Program-made: the position numbers and the translations under genes
In this document: positions 42,940 to 51,458 of the stretch, in pieces
Layout of the letters: each line of letters opens with the position of its first letter
How positions within the stretch are numbered: position 1 is the first letter of the stretch
The notes under the pieces: generated by a model
What the model saw: the letters and a program-made list of their open reading frames with translations, nothing else
Database searches by the model: none
What the model was told of the DNA's origin: nothing
Source of the DNA: Scatosoma sp900555925
GTDB lineage: Bacteria > Bacillota > Clostridia > Christensenellales > Borkfalkiaceae
Direction: 5' to 3'
Length of the DNA stretch: 64,000 nt
NCBI GenBank assembly: GCA_959603585.1
Contig: CAUGYD010000005.1
Location: 155,133-219,132, forward strand

Positions 42940-43974
42940 ATGGATCAGGAACAAAAACAAGAAAAAACACCCGAACAAACAACTCCCTGCGAGGGAACGG
43001 ACGAACCAAATAATCCTTACGGAGTCCCCCTTCCGCCCAAACGCGTGCGAACAAAAGAGGGCGTATTGCCCGAAGGCGATTGGAAAGTTAAATTCGTCTA
43101 TATCGTAAAAACGGCTTTTATTCTCGCTCTTTCCGCGTTCCTGCTCGCGATTTCCTCCTATTCCCTCATCGCGCCGAACGACTTCGCGACCGGCGGCGTC
43201 ACCGGTATCGCCATTATCCTCGAAAAAGCCACTCAAGGAAAAATTATTCAAAGTATATCCGTATTTTGTATCAATTTTCCCCTGATCATCCTCTCCTTTT
43301 TCTTCGTGAAAAAAAAGTTCGCCGTACTCACCTTGGCGCACGTATTGTTACAGGCACTGTTCCTCATGCTCATGGAAAAGCTCGGCATGCCCAAGCTCGT
43401 CTTTGACGAGAAAATTTTTGCCGCTTTGGCCGGCGGTATCGGCATTGGCGCCAGCATAGGATTCGCCTTCAAAATCGGCGGGAGTACGGGCGGTATGGAT
43501 ATCGTCGCCGTCATGGTTCAAAGAAAGCGCCCCGCACCCTCCATCGCTTGGATGATATTCATGCTCAACTGCGTCGTCATCGCGGCGTCATTCTTTGTCT
43601 ATAAAGACCTCGCCGACGATACCGTCGGAAAAATCCTTCCTCTCATTATGGCCGCGTGCGAACAGTACGTCGAAAGCAAAACTAACGACGCCATTACCAA
43701 CGGCTTTAACTCCGCCATCGAATTCCGCGTCGTCACTGATAAGCCCGATGAAATGGCTCTCGCCATTATCTCCAGATTGGGAAGAGGCGTCACTTCTATC
43801 CCCGCTACGGGCATGTATACCCGCGAGACGCACGCTATGCTCGTCTGCGTCGTCAACCGCAGACAAATCACTACTTTCCGCAAAATCCTCAAAGAGGTAG
43901 ACCCCAACTCCTTCGCCGTCATGACGCAAGTCTCCCAGGTTCTGGGCTTAGGTTTCTTTTCAAGCGAACATTGA
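42940..43974 (+). CDS. YitT family membrane protein (DUF161/DUF2179)
   Basis: 344 residues: a charged, Pro-rich N-terminus of about 50, five hydrophobic helices (FILALSAFLLAISSYSLIAPNDF; then GVTGIAIILEKAT, IIQSISVFCINFPLIILSFF and others), GGSTGGMDIVAVM, and a C-terminal soluble DUF2179 domain (ATGMYTRETHAMLVCVVNRRQI). Function of the family is unknown; a transporter role is often suggested. Start 42940 follows AGAGGA at 8 nt. Confidence 0.88.
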   Translation: MDQEQKQEKTPEQTTPCEGTDEPNNPYGVPLPPKRVRTKEGVLPEGDWKVKFVYIVKTAFILALSAFLLAISSYSLIAPNDFATGGVTGIAIILEKATQGKIIQSISVFCINFPLIILSFFFVKKKFAVLTLAHVLLQALFLMLMEKLGMPKLVFDEKIFAALAGGIGIGASIGFAFKIGGSTGGMDIVAVMVQRKRPAPSIAWMIFMLNCVVIAASFFVYKDLADDTVGKILPLIMAACEQYVESKTNDAITNGFNSAIEFRVVTDKPDEMALAIISRLGRGVTSIPATGMYTRETHAMLVCVVNRRQITTFRKILKEVDPNSFAVMTQVSQVLGLGFFSSEH

Positions 43975-44074
43975 TTTTTCCCCTATATTTCCATTTTTTA
44001 CCTTTTTATACCCGTAATTTTCAAATTTTCTTTCGTTTTCAAGGGTTTAATGCGCTTCTTTTGCCTTCCTGCGC

Positions 44075-44103
44075 TTGACTTTTGCACCGGAATACGATAT
44101 AAT
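44075..44103 (+). promoter_or_regulatory. sigma-A promoter of the HU gene
   Basis: TTGACT, 17-nt spacer, TATAAT. Confidence 0.85.
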
Positions 44104-44153
44104 AAGAGTACTTAAATGAAAATTTAAGAATTCAACCAAAGGGGATAACTCTT

Positions 44154-44429
44154 ATGAACAAAGGCGAATTTATCAAAGCTATGGCAGAAAAGGCGGGCTT
44201 CACCAATAAGGATGCGGCTATCGCTTACGACGCATTTGTCGCTACCGTCACCGAAACTTTGAAAGCGGGCGACAAAGTACAGCTGGTGGGCTTCGGCTCC
44301 TTCGAGGTCAAGGACGTACCCGCAAAGACCGGTATCAATCCTCAGACCAAAGAAAAAGTCGAAATCGCGGCTTGCAAGAAGCCCGTTCTTAAATTCGGCA
44401 AGTCCTTCAAGGATCTCTTCAACGCGTAA
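44154..44429 (+). CDS. hup: HU family DNA-binding protein
   Basis: 91-residue nucleoid protein: MNKGEFIKAMAEKAGFTNKD dimerisation helices, VQLVGFGSFEVKDVPAKTGINPQTKEKVEI beta arm with the conserved Pro-containing tip, and KPVLKFGKSFKDLF. SD AAAGGGG. Own promoter and terminator. Confidence 0.96.
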   Translation: MNKGEFIKAMAEKAGFTNKDAAIAYDAFVATVTETLKAGDKVQLVGFGSFEVKDVPAKTGINPQTKEKVEIAACKKPVLKFGKSFKDLFNA

Positions 44430-44451
44430 CCACTTTTCAAATTCGTTTCGG

Positions 44452-44487
44452 AAAACCGACGGACAACCTCCGTCGGTTTTCTTTTTT
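44452..44487 (+). terminator. terminator of hup
   Basis: AAAACCGACGGA/TCCGTCGGTTTT stem followed by CTTTTTT. Confidence 0.9.
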
Positions 44488-44523
44488 ACACGAAAGAAAA
44501 AACAAAATATATAGTAAAATCGT

Positions 44524-44552
44524 TTGACTTTTCCAAAAAAAATCGATATAAT
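44524..44552 (+). promoter_or_regulatory. sigma-A promoter of the MATE gene
   Basis: TTGACT, 17-nt spacer, TATAAT, leaving a leader of about 110 nt. Confidence 0.85.
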
Positions 44553-44578
44553 TAACGGCGAAACTGAGTAGCTCAAAT

Positions 44579-44619
44579 CCGCGTAAATCCGAGTTTTTTT
44601 TGGAATACGCGGTTTTTTT
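44579..44619 (+). terminator. candidate attenuator in the MATE leader
   Basis: CCGCGTA (44579-44585) pairs with TACGCGG (44606-44612) and seven T follow, 50 nt before the coding start. An inner TCC/GGA pairing and a second T run (after GAG, competing CTC/GAG stem) suggest alternative folds. No known aptamer recognised. Confidence 0.5.
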
Positions 44620-44668
44620 GCGGCTCCTCTGTCCCGACATCGCAAAAGATTTTTACGAGGTGAACGAT

Positions 44669-46078
44669 ATGCAACCGTTACCTGCCGCTGCCCGCGTCGG
44701 CACGGATGAAAAAAATAAGATGGCGGATCTCCCCGTCTTTCGATTGGTCCTTACCATGGCTCTGCCAATGATGCTTTCCATGATGGTGCAGGCACTCTAC
44801 AACATCGTCGACAGCGTCTTTATCGGCATGCTCCCCGAACGCGATGCCGCTTTGCAGGCGCTCGGCTATGCTTATCCCATTCAGATGCTGCTCGTCGCCC
44901 TCGGCGTCGGTGTGGGAATCGGCGTCAACGCCGTCCTTTCCCGTGCGCTCGGCAAAGGTGATCCCGAAAAGGCTTCCGCCGCCGCAGGAAACGGCTATTT
45001 TCTTATGCTCTGCGGCTATGTCGTCTTCCTCGTGTTCGGAATTCTCGTATTAACCACGGGACTTTACTTCAATTCCTGCACCCAGAACGAACAAATTCGC
45101 GAAATGGGAAAAGTATACCTCGGAATCTGTCTTGTCGTTTCCTTCGGTCAATTCTTCCTCCTCATAGAAGAACGCTGCCTCTGTGCTACGGGTAAAACCG
45201 GACTGGCTATGGCGATGCAGCTGAGCGGCGCGCTCACGAATATCGTACTTGACCCCGTTTTCATTTTCGTTTTCGATATGGGCGTCGCAGGCGCCGCCGT
45301 CGCAACCGTCCTCGGACAATGCGTATCCATGGGCATCGGACTTTGGCTGAATCTTAAATTCAACAGGGAAATCCGCACGAGTTTCAAGGAAATGAAACCG
45401 CGCGGCGATATTCTTAAAGCGATTTTCAAGGTCGGCCTGCCCGCCATCGTCCTTCAATGTCTCCAATCCCTCACGACACTCGTCATGCAGCTCGTCTTCG
45501 GGTTCCTTTGGACCGGAGAGACAAAGGATTTACTCGTCGGCATTTACGGCATCTATTACAAATTACAATATTTTATCCTCATGCTCGGCTACGGACTCAC
45601 AAACGCCGTACTTCCCATTATCGCCTTCAATTACGGCCGCAAAAACAGAGAACGCGTCAAAAAAGCCATTCTTTCCGCCCTCGGCATCGCGGCGGTCGTC
45701 GCGGTCTTCGGAACGATTTTATTTGAATGTATTCCCGAATTATTGCTCGGCTGTTTCAACGCCTCTTCCGAAACGACGGCGGCGGGATTCAGCGAAATGT
45801 CCGTCGGCGTCCGAATTATACGTCTTACCGCTCCCAGCTTCCTCTTCGCCTTATTCAACATCGTCCTCGCTTGCGCCTTCCAGGCACTCGGAAGCGGGGT
45901 TCATTCCATGATGGTGGCGTTGCTCCGATTGCTCGTCATTCTCATGCCTGCCTGCTGGCTGTTCGGAAAATTCTTCGGCATCGACGGGCTTTGGTGGGGA
46001 GCTTTGGTCGCCGAAACCATAGCGCTCGTCTATGCCGCAATCTTTATTGTAGCCGTATATAAAAAGAAAACGGCTTGA
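44669..46078 (+). CDS. MATE family efflux transporter
   Basis: 469 residues with twelve hydrophobic helices in two MatE halves: MALPMMLSMMVQALYNIVDSVFIG opens the first and IFKVGLPAIVLQCLQSLTTLVMQLVFGF the second. Na+ or H+ driven export of drugs or metabolites is the family role; substrate unknown. Start 44669 follows GAGGTG at 6 nt; the frame continues upstream into the attenuator region. Single-gene unit behind a leader with terminator-like hairpins. Confidence 0.93.
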   Translation: MQPLPAAARVGTDEKNKMADLPVFRLVLTMALPMMLSMMVQALYNIVDSVFIGMLPERDAALQALGYAYPIQMLLVALGVGVGIGVNAVLSRALGKGDPEKASAAAGNGYFLMLCGYVVFLVFGILVLTTGLYFNSCTQNEQIREMGKVYLGICLVVSFGQFFLLIEERCLCATGKTGLAMAMQLSGALTNIVLDPVFIFVFDMGVAGAAVATVLGQCVSMGIGLWLNLKFNREIRTSFKEMKPRGDILKAIFKVGLPAIVLQCLQSLTTLVMQLVFGFLWTGETKDLLVGIYGIYYKLQYFILMLGYGLTNAVLPIIAFNYGRKNRERVKKAILSALGIAAVVAVFGTILFECIPELLLGCFNASSETTAAGFSEMSVGVRIIRLTAPSFLFALFNIVLACAFQALGSGVHSMMVALLRLLVILMPACWLFGKFFGIDGLWWGALVAETIALVYAAIFIVAVYKKKTA

Positions 46079-46279
46079 CGCTTCAAACAATATTTTGCGG
46101 AAAACTCTGTTTTGCCGATTGCATTTCAAATTTATTTCAGTCAAACCGTATGGACACCGTACCGCTACTTTCACGCTGAAAAACACGTTTTGCGATAACG
46201 CAGATACCGCTTTCATTTTATCAAGGCAATTTTAACGTTCAGAGGAAATGTTCCGTATGCCTTAAAAAATTTTCGGAAG

Positions 46280-46314
46280 AAAAGAGCCGTTGCAAAAGCA
46301 ACGGCTCTTTTTTT
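46280..46314. terminator. bidirectional terminator
   Basis: AAAGAGCCGTTGC/GCAACGGCTCTTT stem with seven T on +, between MATE (+) and the alcohol dehydrogenase (-). The rest of 46079-46326 shows nothing recognised. Confidence 0.88.
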
Positions 46315-46326
46315 GAACTATTTTTA

Positions 46327-47544
46327 TCAGAAATCGACTTCGGTGTCATAGTAGCAGCATTTCAGCAGCTTTTCCATTTCCGCGGGTGAAGGTTGACGAG
46401 GGTTGGAACCCGTGCAGGCATCGCCGATTGCATTGACCGCGATTTCGGGCAATCTTTCGAGGAATACTTTTTCGGGAACAAAGCCTTGGTCGCAAGGATA
46501 GCTGTCCGCGCCATAGTTCTTAATACAATGAGGAATATTCAAATCGTCGTTCATCTTTCTCAGCATGGCGATGAGGAGGTCTACCTTCTCGTCGTCGTTC
46601 TTGCCGCCGAGATGAATGAAATCCGCGATCTGGCCATAGCGTTTCTTCGCCGTGGGATCTTTCGAATTGAACTTAATAACCTTAGGAAGGTACATCGCAT
46701 TGGCAGCGCCGTGAATGATATGCGCACCGTAGTCCGCAAACGCCGCACCCGTCTTATGAGCCATGGAATGTACGATTCCCAAAAGAGCGTTCGAGAACGC
46801 CATACCCGCAAGGCACTGCGCATTGTGCATGCTGTCTCTCTTTTCCATATCCCCGTTATACGAACCGACAAGGTCTCTCTTGATCATTTCGATCGCATGG
46901 AGCGCCAAAGGATCGGTATAATCGCAATTCGCTGTGGAAACATACGCTTCAATCGCGTGCGTAATCGCATCCATACCCGTATGCGCCACCAATTTCTTGG
47001 GCATCGTCTCCGCAAGTTCCGGATCTACGATGGCTACGTCGGGCGTGATTTCAAAGTCCGCGATGGGATATTTAATTCCCTTCGCATAGTCCGTGATAAT
47101 CGAGAAAGCCGTGACTTCCGTCGCCGTTCCCGACGTGGAAGAAATCGCACAGAAACGAGCCTTCTTTCTCAAATGGGGAATTCCGAACACTTTGCACATC
47201 TCTTCAAAGGTGATGTCGGGATATTCATATTTAATCCACATCGCTTTCGCCGCGTCGATGGGAGAACCGCCGCCGATCGCAACAATCCAATCAGGCTCGA
47301 ATTCCAGCATCGCCTGCGCGCCCTTCATGACCGTTTCGACCGAGGGATCCGGTTCGATACCTTCAAACAGCTTCACTTCCATGCCCGCTTCCTTCAAATA
47401 GGAAACCGCTCTGTCCAAGAAGCCGAATTTCTTCATGGAGCCGCCGCCTACGCATACCATCGCTTTCTTGCCTTCAAACGTCTTTAACGCTTCCAGCGAA
47501 CCCTTGCCGTGATATAAGTCTCTCGGTAAAGTAAATCTTGCCAT
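46327..47544 (-). CDS. iron-containing alcohol dehydrogenase
   Basis: 405 residues, type III Fe-ADH. MARFTLPRDLYHGKGSLEAL, the nucleotide loop AIGGGSPIDAAKAMWIKYEYPD, SGTATEVTAFSII, and the metal-ligand region AHTGMDAITHAIEAYVST...MAHKTGAAFADYGAHIIHGAANA. Resembles NADPH-dependent butanol/ethanol dehydrogenases of Clostridia, reducing aldehydes in fermentation. Start 47544 has GGAGG 10 nt upstream; further upstream codons overlap the leader. Strong promoter. Confidence 0.93.
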   Translation of the reverse strand: MARFTLPRDLYHGKGSLEALKTFEGKKAMVCVGGGSMKKFGFLDRAVSYLKEAGMEVKLFEGIEPDPSVETVMKGAQAMLEFEPDWIVAIGGGSPIDAAKAMWIKYEYPDITFEEMCKVFGIPHLRKKARFCAISSTSGTATEVTAFSIITDYAKGIKYPIADFEITPDVAIVDPELAETMPKKLVAHTGMDAITHAIEAYVSTANCDYTDPLALHAIEMIKRDLVGSYNGDMEKRDSMHNAQCLAGMAFSNALLGIVHSMAHKTGAAFADYGAHIIHGAANAMYLPKVIKFNSKDPTAKKRYGQIADFIHLGGKNDDEKVDLLIAMLRKMNDDLNIPHCIKNYGADSYPCDQGFVPEKVFLERLPEIAVNAIGDACTGSNPRQPSPAEMEKLLKCCYYDTEVDF

Positions 47545-47613
47545 TCGTCTATATCCTCCAATCATAGTTTTTTTATTCTTCCGGTTAGGGGGTTGTCCCT
47601 CATACCGTCTTAC

Positions 47614-47642
47614 ATTATACCGCAAATTCCCGACTTCGTCAA
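47614..47642 (-). promoter_or_regulatory. sigma-A promoter of the alcohol dehydrogenase, with upstream AT-rich repeats
   Basis: Reverse strand TTGACG, 17-nt spacer, TATAAT. Just upstream, TAATTGATAA and TAATCGATAA occur 21 bases apart and could bind a regulator. Confidence 0.8.
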
Positions 47643-47703
47643 GATTAACGAGAAATTTTTATCGATTAAAGAATAAATATTATCAATTAAATTCTTTCCG
47701 AAT

Positions 47704-47745
47704 AAAAAAGTACGTCCCCCATTTTTTCGGGGAACGCACTTTTAT
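47704..47745 (-). terminator. terminator of the MsmK-type gene
   Basis: Reverse strand AAAAGTGCGTTCCCC/GGGGGACGTACTTTTTT hairpin beyond the stop at 47771. Confidence 0.8.
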
Positions 47746-47770
47746 CTATATCTAATAGGAGGAAATGAAC

Positions 47771-49168
47771 TTAGTTGTTTTGGGTATCGTCGTTTTCGTC
47801 TTCTTTCTTCTCTGCCGCTGCCTCGGCTTCCTTCTTCTCTTCCTTCTTTTCGGCTCTCTTTGCCATTCTTGCGTCCTTCTTCATCTGCGCCTTCATCTCT
47901 TTCGTCACGATGCGGGCAGCGTCGATCTGGGAACGCATTTCCTGAGGTGTGGGAGGTACGAATGCGGAACCCTCCGCATTTTCGGGAATGACTTCGTAGC
48001 CCTCGTCTCTTTCGAGCATCGTGGCCTCCGTATATCCGTCAAACAGGTGGATATGGTGCGCATCGAACGCCAGATCGATGACGTCTTTCAACGAAACTAC
48101 CGCACGGCTGGAAATCTTCGCAATCATCTGCGTGGAATTGTCGATGACCGAGCTCTCTTTGGATTCGTGATCGAGTTCGCAGTAAATCTGCGTTTCGGCA
48201 CCGAGCTTTTCGATAACTTCGATACGGGCTTTGACAATCGTATCGGGAGAAGCCGACAGGAACATCTGATCCTGATGAATATCTTCGGGACGAACGCCGA
48301 GCGTTACGTCTTTATCCGTATTGAGATACTCGTTCAGGTTCTTGATTCTCGCGACAACCGTCTTGGGAAGAAGAATTTTATTCCCGCCGACAAAGCTGAC
48401 ATAGACTTTATCGCCCTCGGACACGAGATGCGCGTTCTTGAAGAAGTTCATCTGAGGGGTTCCGATGAAGCCCGCGACAAACAGGTTGATGGGATAGTCA
48501 TAAAGGTTCTGCGGAGTATCCACTTGCTGCATGAAGCCGTCCTTCATGACTACGATTCTCGTACCCATCGTCATGGCCTCGATCTGATCGTGCGTGACGT
48601 AAATGAAGGTCGTGGCAAGTCTCGCGTGGAGCTTGGAAATTTCCGTTCTCATCGAAGCGCGGAGTTTCGCGTCGAGGTTAGAGAGAGGCTCGTCGAGAAG
48701 GAATACCTTGGGCTCGCGGACGATGGTACGTCCCAAAGCGACACGCTGGCGCTGACCGCCGGAAAGAGCCTTGGGCTTTCTCGAAAGATAATCGGTAATG
48801 CCGAGGATTTCCGCCGCGGCCTTTACTTTTTGGTCGATGATTTCCTTGGGTACCTTGCGGAGTTTCAGACCGAACGCCATATTATCGTAAACGGACATGT
48901 GGGGATAAAGAGCGTAGTTCTGGAAAACCATTGCGATGTCTCTGTCCTTGGGTACGACGTCGTTGACGAGCTTTCCGTCGATATACAATTCGCCCGAAGA
49001 GATTTCTTCGAGACCAGCTATCATACGGAGCGTAGTGGATTTACCGCAGCCGGAAGGGCCGACCAAAACGATGAATTCCTTGTCGCGGATATCGAGACAG
49101 AAATTGAACACGGCCTGCACGCCCGAAGGGTATACCTTGTTAATGCCTTTCAGCAAAAGTCCTGACAT
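47771..49168 (-). CDS. ABC transporter ATP-binding protein, MsmK/UgpC/MalK type
   Basis: 465 residues. Walker A VGPSGCGKSTTLRMIAG, Q-loop MVFQNYALYPHMSVYDNM, signature LSGGQRQRVALGRTI, Walker B VFLLDEPLSNLDAKLR, H-loop YVTHDQIEAMT, then the regulatory OB-fold domain of carbohydrate importers. No permease or binding protein is nearby, so it probably energises several sugar ABC transporters, as MsmK does in streptococci. Odd: some 80 extra C-terminal residues end in a Lys/Glu/Ala-rich helix and DENDDTQNN. Confidence 0.92.
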   Translation of the reverse strand: MSGLLLKGINKVYPSGVQAVFNFCLDIRDKEFIVLVGPSGCGKSTTLRMIAGLEEISSGELYIDGKLVNDVVPKDRDIAMVFQNYALYPHMSVYDNMAFGLKLRKVPKEIIDQKVKAAAEILGITDYLSRKPKALSGGQRQRVALGRTIVREPKVFLLDEPLSNLDAKLRASMRTEISKLHARLATTFIYVTHDQIEAMTMGTRIVVMKDGFMQQVDTPQNLYDYPINLFVAGFIGTPQMNFFKNAHLVSEGDKVYVSFVGGNKILLPKTVVARIKNLNEYLNTDKDVTLGVRPEDIHQDQMFLSASPDTIVKARIEVIEKLGAETQIYCELDHESKESSVIDNSTQMIAKISSRAVVSLKDVIDLAFDAHHIHLFDGYTEATMLERDEGYEVIPENAEGSAFVPPTPQEMRSQIDAARIVTKEMKAQMKKDARMAKRAEKKEEKKEAEAAAEKKEDENDDTQNN

Positions 49169-49287
49169 TTGATTTTTTCCTCCATTACGGATAATAATTT
49201 TTATGCTTTTATTTTACTATATTTCCCCAAAAATTACAATAGACAAATTAACCAAACTTATCCCGCGGGATTGTATACTTTGCACAA

Positions 49288-49317
49288 GAAAGCCGGGGGC
49301 TTCCCCTCGGCTTTCTT
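49288..49317. terminator. terminator between the MsmK-type gene region and the lipoprotein
   Basis: AAGAAAGCCGGGGG/CCCCTCGGCTTTCTT hairpin with imperfect centre, touching the lipoprotein stop codon. Confidence 0.65.
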
Positions 49318-49719
49318 TTATCGGGAGCTTTCTCTCTTTTCCCCGTTCTTTTCCGCGCTGTCTTCGGAAGAATCGGCTCCTTTTACCTTCACTTTACAGC
49401 AGGCGGTCTTTTCGCCCGTGTAGGCCGTGACGATGGTCTCCCCCGATTTGAGTCCCGTGATCAGTCCTCCCTCCACCGCCGCGACGGATGGATCGGAAAC
49501 CCGCCATTCCACGGGCTTTTTCTCCGCAGAAACCGGCGTTACCGTCACCTTCAAAAGAATGTTTTCCCCTTCGGAAAGTTCTACCTCCGTACTGCTGAGC
49601 GTCAGCTCCATCTCGCTATACAGTTTTTTTTCCGCATTGCAGGAAACCGAAAAAAACGCGGCGGCGAGAATCACTGCCGCCAGAATTTTCGTCCAAAAAG
49701 TTTTGTTCTTCGTCATCAT
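49318..49719 (-). CDS. lipoprotein with one Big_2 Ig-like domain
   Basis: 133 residues. Signal KILAAVILAAAFFSVSCNAEK with a lipobox Cys near 23, then one bacterial Ig-like group 2 domain (LTLSSTEVELSEGENILL, VEWRVSDPSVAAVEGGLITG, GETIVTAYTG) and a charged tail. Start 49719 (ATGATG) follows GGGGAG at 5 nt. No catalytic domain, so probably a surface adhesion or binding module. Divergent from pepT. Confidence 0.78.
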   Translation of the reverse strand: MMTKNKTFWTKILAAVILAAAFFSVSCNAEKKLYSEMELTLSSTEVELSEGENILLKVTVTPVSAEKKPVEWRVSDPSVAAVEGGLITGLKSGETIVTAYTGEKTACCKVKVKGADSSEDSAEKNGEKRESSR

Positions 49720-49798
49720 CCCGTCTCCCCCCATATCTCTATTGTGAGCGTCGCAAAAACTCTTTATACCCGCATTTTCCGAAAACGGCACGCAAAAC

Positions 49799-49827
49799 TT
49801 GCAAAAACGCGAAAAAAGCGCTATACT
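49799..49827 (+). promoter_or_regulatory. sigma-A promoter of pepT
   Basis: TTGCAA, 17-nt spacer, TATACT, 61 nt before the ATG. Confidence 0.65.
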
Positions 49828-49888
49828 ATATATTATTAAAATCATGTTACAATTATCTTGAAATCTAAAATATTGAGGAGGCTTATCC

Positions 49889-51115
49889 ATGTCCGTAAAA
49901 GAAAGATTTATCTCCTATGTGCAAATCGACACGCAATCCGATCCCGAGACGGGGACTCACCCCAGCACCGCGAAACAATTCGACCTCGCGCGGAAGTTAG
50001 AAGCGGAGCTCAAAGCCCTGGGGGCCTCGTCCGTGCGCTGCGATAAACATTGCTACGTATATGCGGAAATCCCCGCAAATGCCGAAGGGCTTCCTTCTCT
50101 CGGCTTTATCGCTCATATGGACACCGAACCCGTATGTTCGGGCAAAAACGTCAAGCCTACGTCCGTGCTCTATCGGGGCGGCGACATCGCCCTCGCCAAC
50201 GGAAAGGTCATTTCCGAAAACGAATTTCCCGTTTTGAAAAATTACATCGGACAGGAACTCATCGTTACGGACGGGACGACCCTGCTCGGCGCCGACGACA
50301 AAGCGGGCGTTGCGGAAATCATGGAGGCCGTCGAACAAATTCTGGCGAATCCCTCCCTCAGACACGGAAAAATCGGAATCGCCTTTACCCCCGACGAAGA
50401 AATCGGAGAAGGCGCTTCCCTCTTCGACGTGAAAGACTTCGGCTGCGATTTCGCCTATACCGTGGACGGAGAAGAGTTGGGCGAGCTCGGATACGAGACG
50501 TTCAACGCCGCGGAAGCCGTCATAACCTTAAAGGGAAAAAATATTCATCCAGGAGCCGCCAAGGGAAAAATGGTCAACTGCGCCCTGCTCGCGGGCGAAG
50601 TACTCGCGGCGCTTCCGTCGGACGAAACGCCCGCGACCACGGAGGGACGGGAAGGGTTTTATCACGTCGAAAGCGTGCGCGCCGAAGTGGAATCGGGAGA
50701 AATCAAACTGATCATCCGCGACCACGACATGAAAAAATTTCAGGCAAAAAAGGCGCATATCCTCTCCATAGGAGAAAATCTCAACCATAAATACGGTTCG
50801 GGAAGCGCCGAGGTAAAAATCCGCGACCAGTATTTCAACTGTATCGAAAAAATTCAGCCCCATTTTCACCTCGTCGAAAACGCGCGGACCGCGTTCCGAA
50901 AAGAGGGAATATCTCCGATAGAAGCGCCCGTGAGAGGCGGAACGGACGGCTGCACCCTCTCCTTTATGGGGCTCCCCTGTCCCAATCTCTCGACGGGAGG
51001 GCTCAATGCACATTCCGTTTTGGAATTTATCCCCGTCTCCGCCATGGAAAAAATGGTAAAGGTTATTATAAATCTCGCAGAAATTTACGGAACGGGAATA
51101 AAGGAAAAACCGTAA
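49889..51115 (+). CDS. pepT: peptidase T (tripeptide aminopeptidase)
   Basis: Zinc M20 metallopeptidase removing the N-terminal residue of tripeptides. 408 residues: GFIAHMDTEP (first His/Asp), TLLGADDKAGVAEIMEA (bridging Asp), FTPDEEIGEGA (Glu pair), YTVDGEELGELGYETFNAA (Asp), and FRGGTDG-like PVRGGTDGCTLSFMG plus C-terminal NLSTGGLNAHSVLE. SD GAGGAGG. Own promoter. Confidence 0.95.
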   Translation: MSVKERFISYVQIDTQSDPETGTHPSTAKQFDLARKLEAELKALGASSVRCDKHCYVYAEIPANAEGLPSLGFIAHMDTEPVCSGKNVKPTSVLYRGGDIALANGKVISENEFPVLKNYIGQELIVTDGTTLLGADDKAGVAEIMEAVEQILANPSLRHGKIGIAFTPDEEIGEGASLFDVKDFGCDFAYTVDGEELGELGYETFNAAEAVITLKGKNIHPGAAKGKMVNCALLAGEVLAALPSDETPATTEGREGFYHVESVRAEVESGEIKLIIRDHDMKKFQAKKAHILSIGENLNHKYGSGSAEVKIRDQYFNCIEKIQPHFHLVENARTAFRKEGISPIEAPVRGGTDGCTLSFMGLPCPNLSTGGLNAHSVLEFIPVSAMEKMVKVIINLAEIYGTGIKEKP

Positions 51116-51149
51116 CGGCAAGCGTAATATTATCGGATAAAAAGGCGGA

Positions 51150-51265
51150 GAGGCCGGAAAAACAGAACAGGTAATTAACGACCGTGAAGGGAAAACAGAA
51201 CAGGTAATTAACGACCGTGAAGGGAAAACAGAACAGGCAATTAACGACCGCGGAGGAAAAACGGG
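51150..51265. repeat. 33-bp tandem repeat, three copies plus a partial
   Basis: Unit GGAAAACAGAACAGGTAATT followed by AACGACCGTGAAG, three near-identical copies, the last with GC changes, then a decayed piece (ACAGGTAACGGCAGG) near 51331. 33 bp would code 11 residues, but no start signal exists in either strand. The 51116-51377 gap holds nothing else recognised. Confidence 0.85.
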
Positions 51266-51377
51266 CAGGTAATGGCAGAAAGCAAAAAAACAAAGTCAAA
51301 AGCAATGCCATAAAGAGAAAATAAAACGACAGGTAACGGCAGGCGCTCCTAGCCGATAAAAAACCATATGCAAACAT

Positions 51378-51436
51378 TCAAAGCGCCGAAAAACAGCCGC
51401 GGAGGAACGCTCCGCGGCTGTTTTTCGGCGCTTTTT
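51378..51436. terminator. long bidirectional terminator
   Basis: A 24-bp perfect stem (AAGCGCCGAAAAACAGCCGC then GGAG, pairing CTCC onward) with a five-base loop and flanking A/T runs, between convergent pepT and the aldo/keto reductase. Confidence 0.9.
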
Positions 51437-51458
51437 ATCCGATAATTTATTTTTTGTT

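Noticed and set aside
51066..51377. Reverse-strand hydrophobic repeat protein (VVNYLFCFPFT repeats)
   Set aside because: Simply the translation of the 33-bp repeat; no RBS and it overlaps the end of pepT.
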